64,000 bases of DNA from Levilactobacillus namurensis DSM 19117 (lineage in GTDB: Bacteria; Bacillota; Bacilli; Lactobacillales; Lactobacillaceae): assembly GCF_001434785.1 (NCBI RefSeq), contig NZ_AZDT01000042.1, positions 1-64,000 of the forward strand. The letters run 5' to 3'. The translations under genes were made by a program, and so were the position numbers. Positions 27,573 through 35,730 of this stretch are shown one piece after another. Positions within the stretch are counted from its first letter, which is position 1. Every line of letters begins with the position of its first letter. The notes below the pieces were generated by a model that ran no database searches, was not told where the DNA came from, and saw nothing but the letters and a program-made list of their open reading frames with translations.

Positions 27573-27722
27573 GGTCGTGTAAACATCAGGTCCAGCGGTC
27601 CTTTAAGCTTTTAGCCAGGAGGTCCCCCCAACTAGGTTTTAGACATTTCCTAGTGACGGGTGGTGGGGCGTTGCCTGCGTGGCTGGTAAACTACTGAATT
27701 AATCATATTATGTTCTCACACG

Positions 27723-27763
27723 AAAACCTTCTTACGACAACTTGGTCGGGGAAGGTTTTTTTT
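27723..27763 (+). terminator. Terminator
   Basis: AAAACCTTC / GAAGGTTTT stem followed by a run of T, 200 bases after the LacI gene. Confidence 0.75.
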
Positions 27764-27960
27764 ACGGATTGTTGAGAAAAAGGTAGCGGTTGGTCCAGAC
27801 CTTTGTTGCACGGAGGTGGAGGCCGGTAAAATTTTTTTGCCGCGTTGGGGCTAAAGTTGGTCGTCTAGTGTGGCGCCTTTAAAAGCTGTTAAACGGGCGT
27901 TGAACTTGTTCGTTGTCTGAAACAACTAAGATGGGATACGTGACAAATACGAAAAAAGTT

Positions 27961-28028
27961 TGCGCAAACGGTTGCATTAAAATGAAAGCGGTGCCATAAT
28001 AACCAATGTAATCGGTTGCTCAATCGAT
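27961..28028 (+). promoter_or_regulatory. Maltose promoter with operator, cre and second operator
   Basis: -35 TTGCAT (27972-27977), 17-base spacer, -10 CATAAT (27995-28000). TGCGCAAACGGTTGCA (27961-27976), a MalR/LacI-type operator, covers the -35. TGAAAGCGGTGCCA (27983-27996) matches cre at 13 of 14 positions and fills the spacer. TAATCGGTTGCT (28009-28020) followed by CAATCGATAG lies near the start point. Confidence 0.75.
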
Positions 28029-28083
28029 AGGGCAACGTTTTAGCAATTATTTTATCATGAGTTGGTTTAAGGAGGGCTTTCGC

Positions 28084-29454
28084 ATGGCAGATGTCGTGTC
28101 AAAAGATACAACCACGGTCGATAGCACCAAGACCGGGTTACCGAAATTATCAGCCAGCACCATTTGGATGATCAACTTTGGTTACCTGGGGGTACAAACG
28201 GCCTTCACGTTGCAAAGTTCTCAAATGAGTCGGATTTTCCAAACCATCGGGGCCGACCCCAACAGTTTAGGGTGGTTCTTCATTTTGCCACCACTGGCTG
28301 GATTAATCGTTCAACCAATCGTCGGGTACTACTCTGACCGGACCTGGGCCCCACGCCTAGGTGGTCGACGGTTGCCATACTTGGCCTTAGGGGCCTTGGT
28401 CGCCGTCATTGTGATGTGTTTGTTACCAAATTCCGGGAGTCTGGGCTTCGGGTACGCTTCACTAGCTGCCCTGTTGTTCGGGGCCATTACCGTGGCTTTC
28501 CTGGACTTATCATCTAACGTGGCGATGCAACCCTTCAAGATGATGGTCGGGGATATGGTCAATGATGACCAGAAGAGTTACGCTTACGGGATTCAAAGCT
28601 TCATGTCTAACGTGGGCGCGGTTTTAGCCGCAATCTTACCATTCCTGTTCGCCTACTTCGGCTTGAAGAACGTGGCTGCTAAAGGGGTCGTTCCGGATAC
28701 GGTTAAGGTAGCCTTCTACGTGGGTGCGGCTTTGCTGGTCGTGACCAGCTTGCTGACCATCTTCCGGGTCCACGAATACGACCCAGAAACCTACGCCAAG
28801 TATCACGGTATCTCTAAGGAAGACAATTCTCAAGGTGGGAACTGGTGGACCTTACTGAAGACCGCGCCAAAGGTTTTCTGGACGGTTACCTTAGTTCAAT
28901 TCTTCTGCTGGATTGCGTTCCAATACCTCTGGACTTACTCCGCTGGGGCGATTGCGTCCAACGTTTGGAACACCACCAACGCCGCTTCCGCCGGCTACCA
29001 AGCCGCTGGGAACTGGTACGGGGTCTTAGCCGCTGTACAATCCATTGCCGCGGTGGTTTGGTCCTACGTTTTGGCTAAATTACCGAATAGTGTTCACAAG
29101 TTGGGCTATGCTGGTAGTTTAGGCTTAGGGGCCTTGGGCTTCATTTCCGTGTTCTTCATTCACAACCAATACGCCTTGATCGGTTCCTTCATCTTAGTCG
29201 GAATCGCATGGGCGGCGATGAACACTTACCCATTGACCATGGTCACCAACGCCTTGTCTGGGGCTCACATGGGGACTTACTTGGGTCTGTTCAACGGATC
29301 AATCTGCTTGCCACAGATTGTGGCCTCATTGGCTAGTTTCGCTTTGTTCCCAATGTTGGGGAACTCACAAACGGCGATGTTCTTATTAGCCGGGGTCATT
29401 ATGGCCATCGGAGCCTTCTCCGTCTTCAGTATCAAGGAAACCTTCAAGGCTTAA
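28084..29454 (+). CDS. MFS maltose transporter (GPH/SLC45-like)
   Basis: 456 residues, 12 membrane segments. Sugar:H+ symporter of the GPH/SLC45-like group, taking up maltose for phosphorolysis. YYSDRTWAPRLGGRRLPY is the loop 2-3 signature and DLSSNVAMQPFKMMVGDM the helix-4 stretch of this group. ATG at 28084 follows AAGGAGGG; the in-frame ATG at 28057 lacks a site. Lies directly upstream of maltose phosphorylase in one transcription unit under CcpA and LacI-type control. Confidence 0.9.
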   Translation: MADVVSKDTTTVDSTKTGLPKLSASTIWMINFGYLGVQTAFTLQSSQMSRIFQTIGADPNSLGWFFILPPLAGLIVQPIVGYYSDRTWAPRLGGRRLPYLALGALVAVIVMCLLPNSGSLGFGYASLAALLFGAITVAFLDLSSNVAMQPFKMMVGDMVNDDQKSYAYGIQSFMSNVGAVLAAILPFLFAYFGLKNVAAKGVVPDTVKVAFYVGAALLVVTSLLTIFRVHEYDPETYAKYHGISKEDNSQGGNWWTLLKTAPKVFWTVTLVQFFCWIAFQYLWTYSAGAIASNVWNTTNAASAGYQAAGNWYGVLAAVQSIAAVVWSYVLAKLPNSVHKLGYAGSLGLGALGFISVFFIHNQYALIGSFILVGIAWAAMNTYPLTMVTNALSGAHMGTYLGLFNGSICLPQIVASLASFALFPMLGNSQTAMFLLAGVIMAIGAFSVFSIKETFKA

Positions 29455-29500
29455 TTCGTAAACTTAAACGCGTCCAAGACGGTGGCGACACCGCCAAGGA

Positions 29501-29544
29501 CCCGTTCAGCTGCGCAGCTGGTATCAGCTAGGTAGCTGAACGGG
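29501..29544 (+). promoter_or_regulatory. Intercistronic hairpin in the maltose operon
   Basis: CCCGTTCAGCT (29501-29511) with AGCTGAACGGG (29534-29544), an 11-bp stem with a loop that can itself fold, between the transporter and mapA. No T run follows, so it is more likely an RNA processing or stability element than a full terminator. Confidence 0.6.
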
Positions 29545-29619
29545 CCCTTGCTTGGGCTAACGCAAAAATCAGGATGCACCTTTAGAGAAGAAAGATAGTA
29601 GAAAGGGAGTTTTTCGACG

Positions 29620-31875
29620 ATGAAACGCATTTTTGAAGTTCAACCGTGGAACGTGACGACCCACACCTTCAAGCCGGAAGATAAGCGCCTCCAAGAGTCT
29701 ATGACTAGCCTGGGGAACGGCTACATGGGGATGCGGGGTGACTTTGAAGAAGGGTACTCCGGCGATTCCTTACAGGGAATCTACCTGGGTGGTGTCTGGT
29801 ATCCAGATAAGACCCGTGTAGGTTGGTGGAAGAACGGTTACCCCAAATACTTTGGGAAAGTGGTCAATGCCGTCAACTTTATCAAGTTGCCCATTCTGAT
29901 CAATGGTGAGGCCGTTGACCTGGCCAAGGACACCATTCAAGACTTCACGCTGGATCTCGATATGCACACCAGTGTCTTGAATCGTTCGTTCACGGTGGTC
30001 CGCGGGGACGTGAAGGTCGCCCTGACCTTCCAACGCTTCTTAAGTGTTGCCACCAAGGAACTCTCCGTGCAAAAGGTCACGGTCAAGAACTTGAGCGACC
30101 AGGCCGTCGACGTAAAACTCCTGCCGGCCATTGACGCGGACGTCAAGAACGAAGAGGCCAACTACGACGAGCGCTTCTGGGAAGTCTTAGACACGGATCA
30201 ACAAGCCACGAGTGGCAGCATCGTGGCCAAGACCACGCCCAACCCGTTTGGCACCCCACGGTTCACGTCCGGGATGGAAATGCGGATGGTCACGGACCTG
30301 ACCAACGTGGCGGTCGACCAACCCAACGACAAGGAAGTGGCGACGGCTTACCAAGGGCAACTGGCCCCGCAAGCTGAAGCGACTTTGGAAAAGCGGGTCA
30401 TCGTGGTGACCTCCCGGGACTACGACACCCAAGAGAAATTAACGGCTGCGATGCACCAGTTGAGCGACCAAGTGGCCCAGGAAAGCTATGCCGACCTGTT
30501 AGCGGCCCACACCAAGATCTGGGCGGACCGGTGGGCCAAGTCCGACGTGCAAATCGCCGGCGATGACGAGTCCCAACAGGGGATTCGGTTCAACCTGTTC
30601 CAGTTGTTCTCCACGTACTACGGCGAAGATGCCCGGTTAAACATTGGGCCTAAAGGCTTTACCGGTGAAAAGTACGGAGGTGCGACTTACTGGGACACCG
30701 AAGCCTTCGCCGTACCCGTTTACCTGGGTATCACGGATCCTAAGGTCACCCGGAACCTGTTGATGTATCGGTACAACCAGTTGGATGGTGCCTACGTTAA
30801 CGCCAAGGAACAGGGGCTCAAGGGGGCCTTGTTCCCAATGGTCACCTTCGATGGGATCGAGTGCCACAACGAATGGGAAATCACGTTCGAAGAAATTCAC
30901 CGGAACGGCGACATTGCCTTCGCCATCTACAACTATACCCGTTACACGGGCGACACCAGCTACGTCTTGCATGAAGGGGCCAAGGTCTTGACCGAAATCT
31001 CACGGTTCTGGGCGGACCGGGTCCACTTCAGCAAGCGGAACAATCAGTACATGATCCACGGGGTCACAGGGGCTGATGAGTACGAAAACAACGTGGATAA
31101 CAACTGGGACACCAACATGTTGGCTCAGTGGACGTTGAAGTACACCCTGCAGATCCTGGACCAAGTGGATGACGCCACGGCTAAGAAGTTGGGCGTTTCC
31201 GCCGACGAAAAGGCTCACTGGCAAGATATCATTGACCGGATGTATCTGCCATACGACAAGGACTTGAACATCTTTGTTCAACACGATGGCTTCTTAGACA
31301 AGGACATCGAACCGGTCAGCGCGATTCCAGCCGACCAGCGGCCCATCAACCAGCACTGGTCTTGGGATAAGATCTTGCGGTCACCGTACATCAAGCAAGG
31401 GGATGTCTTGCAAGGCATCTGGGACTTCATCGACGACTACACGCCGGAACAGAAGAAGGCCAACTTTGACTTCTACGAACCGTTAACGGTTCACGAATCC
31501 AGTCTGTCCCCGGCCATCCACTCCGTTTTGGCTTCCGACCTGCACTACGAAGACAAGGCCGTTGAACTCTATTCCCGGACGGCCCGGTTGGATCTGGATA
31601 ACTACAACAACGACACCACGGACGGCCTGCACATCACGGCTATGACTGGTGGTTGGATTGCCGTGGTTCAAGGGTTCGCTGGCATGCGGGTTCGTGATGG
31701 GCAACTCCATTACGCGCCATTCTTGCCAAAAACCTGGACCAGCTACTCCTTCCGGCAAGTCTTCCATGATCGCCTGATCGAAGTTACGGTCGACAAGTCC
31801 GGTTCTCACTTCAAGTTAATTAGTGGCGAACCACTGGACATCGACGTCGCCGGTAAGACGGTTACGATTCACTAA
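29620..31875 (+). CDS. mapA: Maltose phosphorylase (GH65)
   Basis: 751 residues, cytoplasmic. Converts maltose and phosphate to glucose and beta-glucose 1-phosphate. N-terminal beta-sandwich (~1-270), linker, (alpha/alpha)6 barrel (~320-690) and small C-terminal beta domain. The catalytic acid is E487 in GVTGADEYENNVDNN, the same number as in the crystallised L. brevis enzyme; KQGDVLQ near residue 590 is in the phosphate-binding part. Preceded by the transporter in the same operon; beta-phosphoglucomutase is not in the window. galM at 33545 would interconvert glucose anomers. ATG follows AAAGGGAG. Confidence 0.97.
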   Translation: MKRIFEVQPWNVTTHTFKPEDKRLQESMTSLGNGYMGMRGDFEEGYSGDSLQGIYLGGVWYPDKTRVGWWKNGYPKYFGKVVNAVNFIKLPILINGEAVDLAKDTIQDFTLDLDMHTSVLNRSFTVVRGDVKVALTFQRFLSVATKELSVQKVTVKNLSDQAVDVKLLPAIDADVKNEEANYDERFWEVLDTDQQATSGSIVAKTTPNPFGTPRFTSGMEMRMVTDLTNVAVDQPNDKEVATAYQGQLAPQAEATLEKRVIVVTSRDYDTQEKLTAAMHQLSDQVAQESYADLLAAHTKIWADRWAKSDVQIAGDDESQQGIRFNLFQLFSTYYGEDARLNIGPKGFTGEKYGGATYWDTEAFAVPVYLGITDPKVTRNLLMYRYNQLDGAYVNAKEQGLKGALFPMVTFDGIECHNEWEITFEEIHRNGDIAFAIYNYTRYTGDTSYVLHEGAKVLTEISRFWADRVHFSKRNNQYMIHGVTGADEYENNVDNNWDTNMLAQWTLKYTLQILDQVDDATAKKLGVSADEKAHWQDIIDRMYLPYDKDLNIFVQHDGFLDKDIEPVSAIPADQRPINQHWSWDKILRSPYIKQGDVLQGIWDFIDDYTPEQKKANFDFYEPLTVHESSLSPAIHSVLASDLHYEDKAVELYSRTARLDLDNYNNDTTDGLHITAMTGGWIAVVQGFAGMRVRDGQLHYAPFLPKTWTSYSFRQVFHDRLIEVTVDKSGSHFKLISGEPLDIDVAGKTVTIH

Positions 31876-31898
31876 ATTCGGTTTCATGTTAAGTTACA

Positions 31899-31960
31899 CC
31901 CAATAACACAAATCAGCCCCGTCCTGTTGGTGAACTGGACGGGGCTGATTTGTGTATTGG
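31899..31960 (+). terminator. Terminator after mapA
   Basis: CACAAATCAGCCCCGTCC / GGACGGGGCTGATTTGTG, a perfect 18-bp stem (extended by CCAATA/TATTGG), with only a weak T tail. Confidence 0.7.
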
Positions 31961-31978
31961 ATGGGGGTGGGGGCATTC

Positions 31979-32136
31979 GGGACCAACCGTCGATTGGCAG
32001 GGCCGTGACGCCAGTGGGCACGATTTCAAGCCTCACCTAACCCGTGAGTCTTGAAACTCGGCCTTGGCCTAAGGTCAGAAAAATGCGCTGACCTAACGCC
32101 AATTTCACCGGCTGGGCCCTATCGACAGTTGGTCCC
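31979..32136 (+). repeat. Structured dispersed repeat, copy F1 (second subfamily)
   Basis: P1 arms 31979-31994 (GGGACCAACCGTCGAT) and 32121-32136 pair at 15 of 16 positions. P2 is TTTCAAG/CTTGAAA; P3 is TTGGC/GCCAA plus AGGTCAG/CTGACCT. Relative to copy C1, both arms of each stem have changed together. Confidence 0.8.
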
Positions 32137-32179
32137 TGACATGGTCGTTAAACGGCGGTTCTAGTGGTTTAATGCTAGC

Positions 32180-32334
32180 GGAGCCGTGAGGACGACCAGA
32201 CAGGGCTCAGCAGTGAAATTTGACTTGGGGAGCGTTCTTAGCTGCCCTAGTCAAAGGCCAATCTTCGAGACCGCTTTTTGGGCTCGAAGTTGTGCCCACT
32301 GCGTTCCAGCCCTGTCTGGTCGTCCGGTAAGGCG
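32180..32334 (-). repeat. Structured dispersed repeat, copy F2
   Basis: P1 is a perfect 18-bp inverted repeat (32190-32207 GGACGACCAGACAGGGCT with 32308-32325). The adjacent extension pairs GCAGTG with CACTGC, against GCCGTG/CACGGC in copies G and H. Ends CCGGTAAGGCG, directly followed by a short second GGTAAGGCG. Lies between converging genes. Confidence 0.85.
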
Positions 32335-32356
32335 GCTGGTAAGGCGACTGTCAAAG

Positions 32357-32872
32357 CTAGACCGGCATGTAACCGTTAGACGTGGTGCCGTCGTCGGGGT
32401 GGTCCGGTGGGGTTGGTTGGGAAGCCGGCGTTTCAGTGGACGTCGCCGGTTCGCTGAAAGGCATGGGTTCGCGTTCGCGGTCCTTTTGTTGGACCAGCGG
32501 TGCCGCCTGGTTCCAGAGCAACAACCACTCACCGCCCAGCGTCAGGCTCTCCAGTTCCAGCTGATTCGGGATCAGGATGTCTTGAGCGAGCCGGTGTTGG
32601 TAATCGGTGACGAAACGGGTGATGATGGCCAGGTTTTGGGCCAGATCGTCAGTCCCTAGGGTGCTGAGGTCGGTCTGGTGAGTTTGCCGCAAGTCCTTTT
32701 CCAGGTCGCGTAAGTGGCGTTCGATGGTCCGGTTAAACTTGGGGTGGTTCTGGGCATCATAGGCGATCGCGGGTGCGACACCCACGAAGACGGCTTCGAG
32801 ACGCGGGTAAGCGTCGTCGAAGGTGTTGGCTTGGAGAACGTCGAATTCCCAGCCGATAGATTCAACTTGCAT
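32357..32872 (-). CDS. Hypothetical soluble protein
   Basis: 171 residues from ATG at 32872, chosen because AAGAAGGAAG lies upstream; the longer open frame has no site. The first ~125 residues look like a helical soluble domain (MQVESIGWEFDVLQANTFDDAYPRL, then ERHLRDLEKDLRQ). The C-terminal ~40 residues are Pro/Thr/Ser-rich and probably disordered. No family recognised. The stop lies about 20 bases from structured repeat F2. Confidence 0.65.
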   Translation of the reverse strand: MQVESIGWEFDVLQANTFDDAYPRLEAVFVGVAPAIAYDAQNHPKFNRTIERHLRDLEKDLRQTHQTDLSTLGTDDLAQNLAIITRFVTDYQHRLAQDILIPNQLELESLTLGGEWLLLWNQAAPLVQQKDREREPMPFSEPATSTETPASQPTPPDHPDDGTTSNGYMPV

Positions 32873-32943
32873 AGTTGTGAACTTCCTTCTTAAAGTGTGA
32901 TTAACCCTCAGTCTACGGAAATCGGCGGGGGGTGTCAAACTAC

Positions 32944-32973
32944 GAAAAAATCCCCACCGCGCGGGTGAGGATT
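32944..32973 (-). terminator. Terminator of rpsN
   Basis: AATCC.CCACC / GGGTG.GGATT hairpin with TTTTTT on the minus strand. Confidence 0.75.
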
Positions 32974-33089
32974 GGTTTGAATGGGGTTAACTGTTCGGTG
33001 CACCGATAGAAGTGTCGGGCCGAACAGGCTTGGTAGACGCGTAGGGACCACAACCGCGGATCACAAACGCGTTCGGTGCACAACTGGTC

Positions 33090-33359
33090 TTACCAGCTGG
33101 CTTTCTTGACGCCCGGAATCTGACCCTTGTGGGCCAATTCCCGGAAGTTCAACCGGGAGAGGCCAAACTTACGCATGTAGGCGTGTGGCCGACCATCGAG
33201 GTGATCCCGGTGATGGATCCGGACGGGCGAAGCGTTCCGGGGTAACAGGGCTAAAGCCGCGTAATCCCCAGCTGCCTTAAGTTCGGCCCGCCGGTCAGCG
33301 TACTTAGCGACGGTCGCTTCGATCTTCTTTTCCTTTGCAATCTTGGACTTCTTTGCCAT
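33090..33359 (-). CDS. rpsN: 30S ribosomal protein S14, zinc-free type
   Basis: 89 residues, the length of the zinc-independent S14 form; no CXXC zinc ribbon is present, whereas the short zinc form (61 residues) has two. [48 protein letters not shown] is the conserved C-terminal half, binding 16S rRNA in the head of the 30S subunit. It stands alone, not in the spc operon. In Firmicutes this form is often a Zur-controlled spare for zinc limitation; no convincing Zur box is visible. Start ATG at 33359 follows GAAAGGAG. Confidence 0.95.
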   Translation of the reverse strand: MAKKSKIAKEKKIEATVAKYADRRAELKAAGDYAALALLPRNASPVRIHHRDHLDGRPHAYMRKFGLSRLNFRELAHKGQIPGVKKASW

Positions 33360-33406
33360 TCGAGAAAAACTCCTTTCACTAAAGTAATGATTAATCGTGC
33401 CCATCT

Positions 33407-33435
33407 AAATTACCATAGGGGGTATCGTGGGTCAA
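33407..33435 (-). promoter_or_regulatory. rpsN promoter
   Basis: Minus strand: -35 TTGACC (33430-33435), 17-base spacer, -10 TAATTT (33407-33412). Confidence 0.7.
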
Positions 33436-33503
33436 TCATTTTGCTTACTTTTTGTTAAAAGATGGGAAAGACTGATCACGCTACCGCCCTTTAGATAGCG
33501 GTA

Positions 33504-33538
33504 TCAAAAATCCGCCATGCCGAAGCATGACGGATTAG
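33504..33538 (-). terminator. galM terminator
   Basis: TCCGTCATGC / GCATGGCGGA hairpin followed by TTTTT on the minus strand. Confidence 0.85.
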
Positions 33539-33544
33539 CAGGGA

Positions 33545-34579
33545 TTAATAAGTTAAGTCGTAACTGATATGGTACTGTTGTGTCTGCCCAGCTGGCAGGG
33601 TCACGTCGCCGAACTCGGGGTGGTTCATGGAGTCAGGTAACGTTTGTGGTTCCAGGGCCACACCCATGTAAGGCTGACCAGCACCGGCGGCCAACTTGAG
33701 GTCGTTGGTGAAGGAGTTGGCGGTGAAGACCACTAGCCCGTTGCGGTCCGACTTGATGGTGACACTACGCTTAGATTGCGGGTCGCTTAGCTTGGCGATG
33801 GTGTGATCCGCTGCGGGGACCACGTGGTAGACGTCGTCGAAGCCCTTTTCCGTGGTCTCTTGCATCCCCCGGATAGCGCTACCCAAGTTTTGCCCCGCCT
33901 TGAAGTCGAACGGTGTGTTGGCGTTGGCAATCAACTTGCCCGTTGGTAACTTCTCGCTGTCTAAGTCCAGGTGGTCGTCACTGTTGACCTGCAAGGCCTG
34001 TCCGGTGATTAATTGGTCATCGCTAAGGTTGAAGTAGAGGTGTGCCGTAGGGTTGAAGACCGTGGTGTCGGTCTTGGCCGTGGCCTCGAAGGTTAACGTC
34101 ACGTGGTCGTCGTTGTCCAGCCCGTAGATCAACTTCGCGTCCAGGTCGCCAGGGTAGGAATCGGCGGTGCTGGTGAAGGTGTGGGTCAGGACAATCTTAG
34201 CGGCGTCAGGGTCACTGGTGTCCAGGCTACCGGCCCAATTGACCGTATTGAAGCCGTGGGGGCCACCGTGCAGGGTGTTTTGCCCTTCATTCGCGTCAAC
34301 GTGGTAGGTCTTGCCAGCTAACGGGAAGGTCCCGCGCCGGATCCGGCCACCAGTCCGGCCGATGCCCATGCAGACGTAGAACGGATTGTCCAGGTAGTCG
34401 GCCATCTTGTGGTAAGATAGCACCAAGTTCTTGGACCCGTTGGCGCTTGGCACGTTCAGGTGATGCAACGTGGCGCCCCAGCTGAGGACGGATAATTGGA
34501 CCCCGTGGTCATTTTCTACCGTATATTCTGTCACAGGTTGATTCTGATAAGTATCCCATTCTTTAGTGGTCGTTTGCAT
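33545..34579 (-). CDS. galM: Aldose 1-epimerase (mutarotase)
   Basis: 344 residues. Interconverts alpha and beta anomers of aldohexoses in the cytoplasm. NTLHGGPHGFNTVNW carries the substrate His, PTAHLYFNLS the second catalytic His, and VALEPQTLPDS the catalytic Glu; GRTGGRIRRGTF is the N-terminal signature. It is alone on the minus strand with its own cre-bearing promoter. Near the maltose operon, it can supply the right glucose anomer to glucokinase after phosphorolysis. ATG lies after AAATCGAGGAATC. Confidence 0.95.
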   Translation of the reverse strand: MQTTTKEWDTYQNQPVTEYTVENDHGVQLSVLSWGATLHHLNVPSANGSKNLVLSYHKMADYLDNPFYVCMGIGRTGGRIRRGTFPLAGKTYHVDANEGQNTLHGGPHGFNTVNWAGSLDTSDPDAAKIVLTHTFTSTADSYPGDLDAKLIYGLDNDDHVTLTFEATAKTDTTVFNPTAHLYFNLSDDQLITGQALQVNSDDHLDLDSEKLPTGKLIANANTPFDFKAGQNLGSAIRGMQETTEKGFDDVYHVVPAADHTIAKLSDPQSKRSVTIKSDRNGLVVFTANSFTNDLKLAAGAGQPYMGVALEPQTLPDSMNHPEFGDVTLPAGQTQQYHISYDLTY

Positions 34580-34603
34580 TGTGATTCCTCGATTTCTTTA
34601 AAA

Positions 34604-34657
34604 TAAAAGCGGTTTCAATTTAACTTCTATTTTATTTTTTATACGGACAATTGTCAA
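34604..34657 (-). promoter_or_regulatory. galM promoter and cre
   Basis: Minus strand: -35 TTGACA (34652-34657), 17-base spacer, -10 TAAAAT (34629-34634). TGAAACCGCTTTTA at 34604-34617 is a cre match with one deviation, placed just after the start point as in roadblock repression. Confidence 0.75.
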
Positions 34658-34870
34658 CTCGAATTCGCGGCCCAACGCGACCAGTCTGGTGGGAAAGTGG
34701 TAAGCTAAACTAATGGGCACGGGGATTAACCGTTCTAGGGTAGCACGAAAATTTTATGCGGATAAATTTTGATATAATTTAGTTAATAAGCCCGAATATT
34801 TGCGTAACAAATTTTCTCTTGTGCACAATTAAAAAAACTGGCATAATATACAGGTTTAGGGGGGACAGCC

Positions 34871-35695
34871 TTGAGGAGTAAGTGGCAGTGGTTACCGGTT
34901 TTACTGGGTGGCGCCTGGTTGGCTTATCATGAGTTGAGCCGGCGGGCCATCCGTCCGCGCAATCGGCGGTATCGCCGGGCGGGGATTCAGGTCACGACCG
35001 TGCCGACCTTGTTCATTCCTGGCTGGGGCGGTAATGCCTGGACCTATAATGGAATGTTACGGTGGTTTGCCCAGCAGGGATATGCCGCCAAGGTTCTGAC
35101 GATTCGGGTCGATTACCAGGGTCGTCTGCGGGTTACGGGTCACTGGCCAGTCGGTGCGGCCAACCCCACCATTCAGGTCTTGTTCGACCGGAACCTGACT
35201 AAGGATTACCGGCAGCAGATTCGCTGGGTCACCCAGATTCTGCGCGCCCTCAAGCAGCGCTACGGCGTTACGGCCTATAACGCCGTGGCCCATTCATGGG
35301 GTGGCAGTGCGATGGTTCATAGTCTGGTCAACGACGGGGCCGACCCGACGTTGCCACGGTTACATCGTTTGGTGTTACTGGGCACGCCGGTCAACGAAGC
35401 GTCGTCGCTGACGGTCCCCGATCCCGCCTACCGGCACCTCTTAGCGGGGCGGCGGAACCTCTGGGCCAACGCGGGAGCGGAGATCCATAACGTCTATGGC
35501 CTGTTAGCGGGACGCCAGACGGACGGTGAGGTACCGGTGGATCAAGCCACGGCCTTGCGTCGGGTGGTCGCACAATCGCCCGTGAGGTATCACGAGTATC
35601 CCGTCCAGGGAGTGGGTCACGGTCAGCTACATTCAACCTTGCGGATGTGGCGGCTGATTGCCCGCCTTTTGTGGTCACTCAAAAAGGACGATTAA
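34871..35695 (+). CDS. Alpha/beta hydrolase (DUF915-like)
   Basis: 274 residues with an N-terminal hydrophobic stretch (~8-22) that may anchor or export it. TLFIPGWGGNAWTYN near residue 46 and AHSWGG with nucleophile S142 define an alpha/beta hydrolase; QTDGEVPVDQA and VQGVGHGQLH near the C-terminus supply candidate Asp and His. Related in design to the protein at 10804. Rich in Arg. Start TTG follows TAGGGGGGA. Substrate unknown. TAATAT at about 34845 is a plausible -10. Confidence 0.82.
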   Translation: MRSKWQWLPVLLGGAWLAYHELSRRAIRPRNRRYRRAGIQVTTVPTLFIPGWGGNAWTYNGMLRWFAQQGYAAKVLTIRVDYQGRLRVTGHWPVGAANPTIQVLFDRNLTKDYRQQIRWVTQILRALKQRYGVTAYNAVAHSWGGSAMVHSLVNDGADPTLPRLHRLVLLGTPVNEASSLTVPDPAYRHLLAGRRNLWANAGAEIHNVYGLLAGRQTDGEVPVDQATALRRVVAQSPVRYHEYPVQGVGHGQLHSTLRMWRLIARLLWSLKKDD

Positions 35696-35715
35696 CCAAG
35701 GGGTTAACCGTCCTG
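35681..35715 (-). terminator. Terminator between converging genes
   Basis: GGACG.TTAACC (35686-35697) with GGTTAACCGTCC (35702-35713). The minus-strand side runs into TTTTT, so it mainly serves the HAD gene, while the plus arm overlaps the end of the hydrolase gene. Confidence 0.75.
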
Positions 35716-35730
35716 TGGGTTTAGTTAGGG

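Noticed and set aside
33361-33412. Zur box upstream of rpsN
   Set aside because: GATTAATCATTAC is only a partial match and too common in AT-rich sequence to call.
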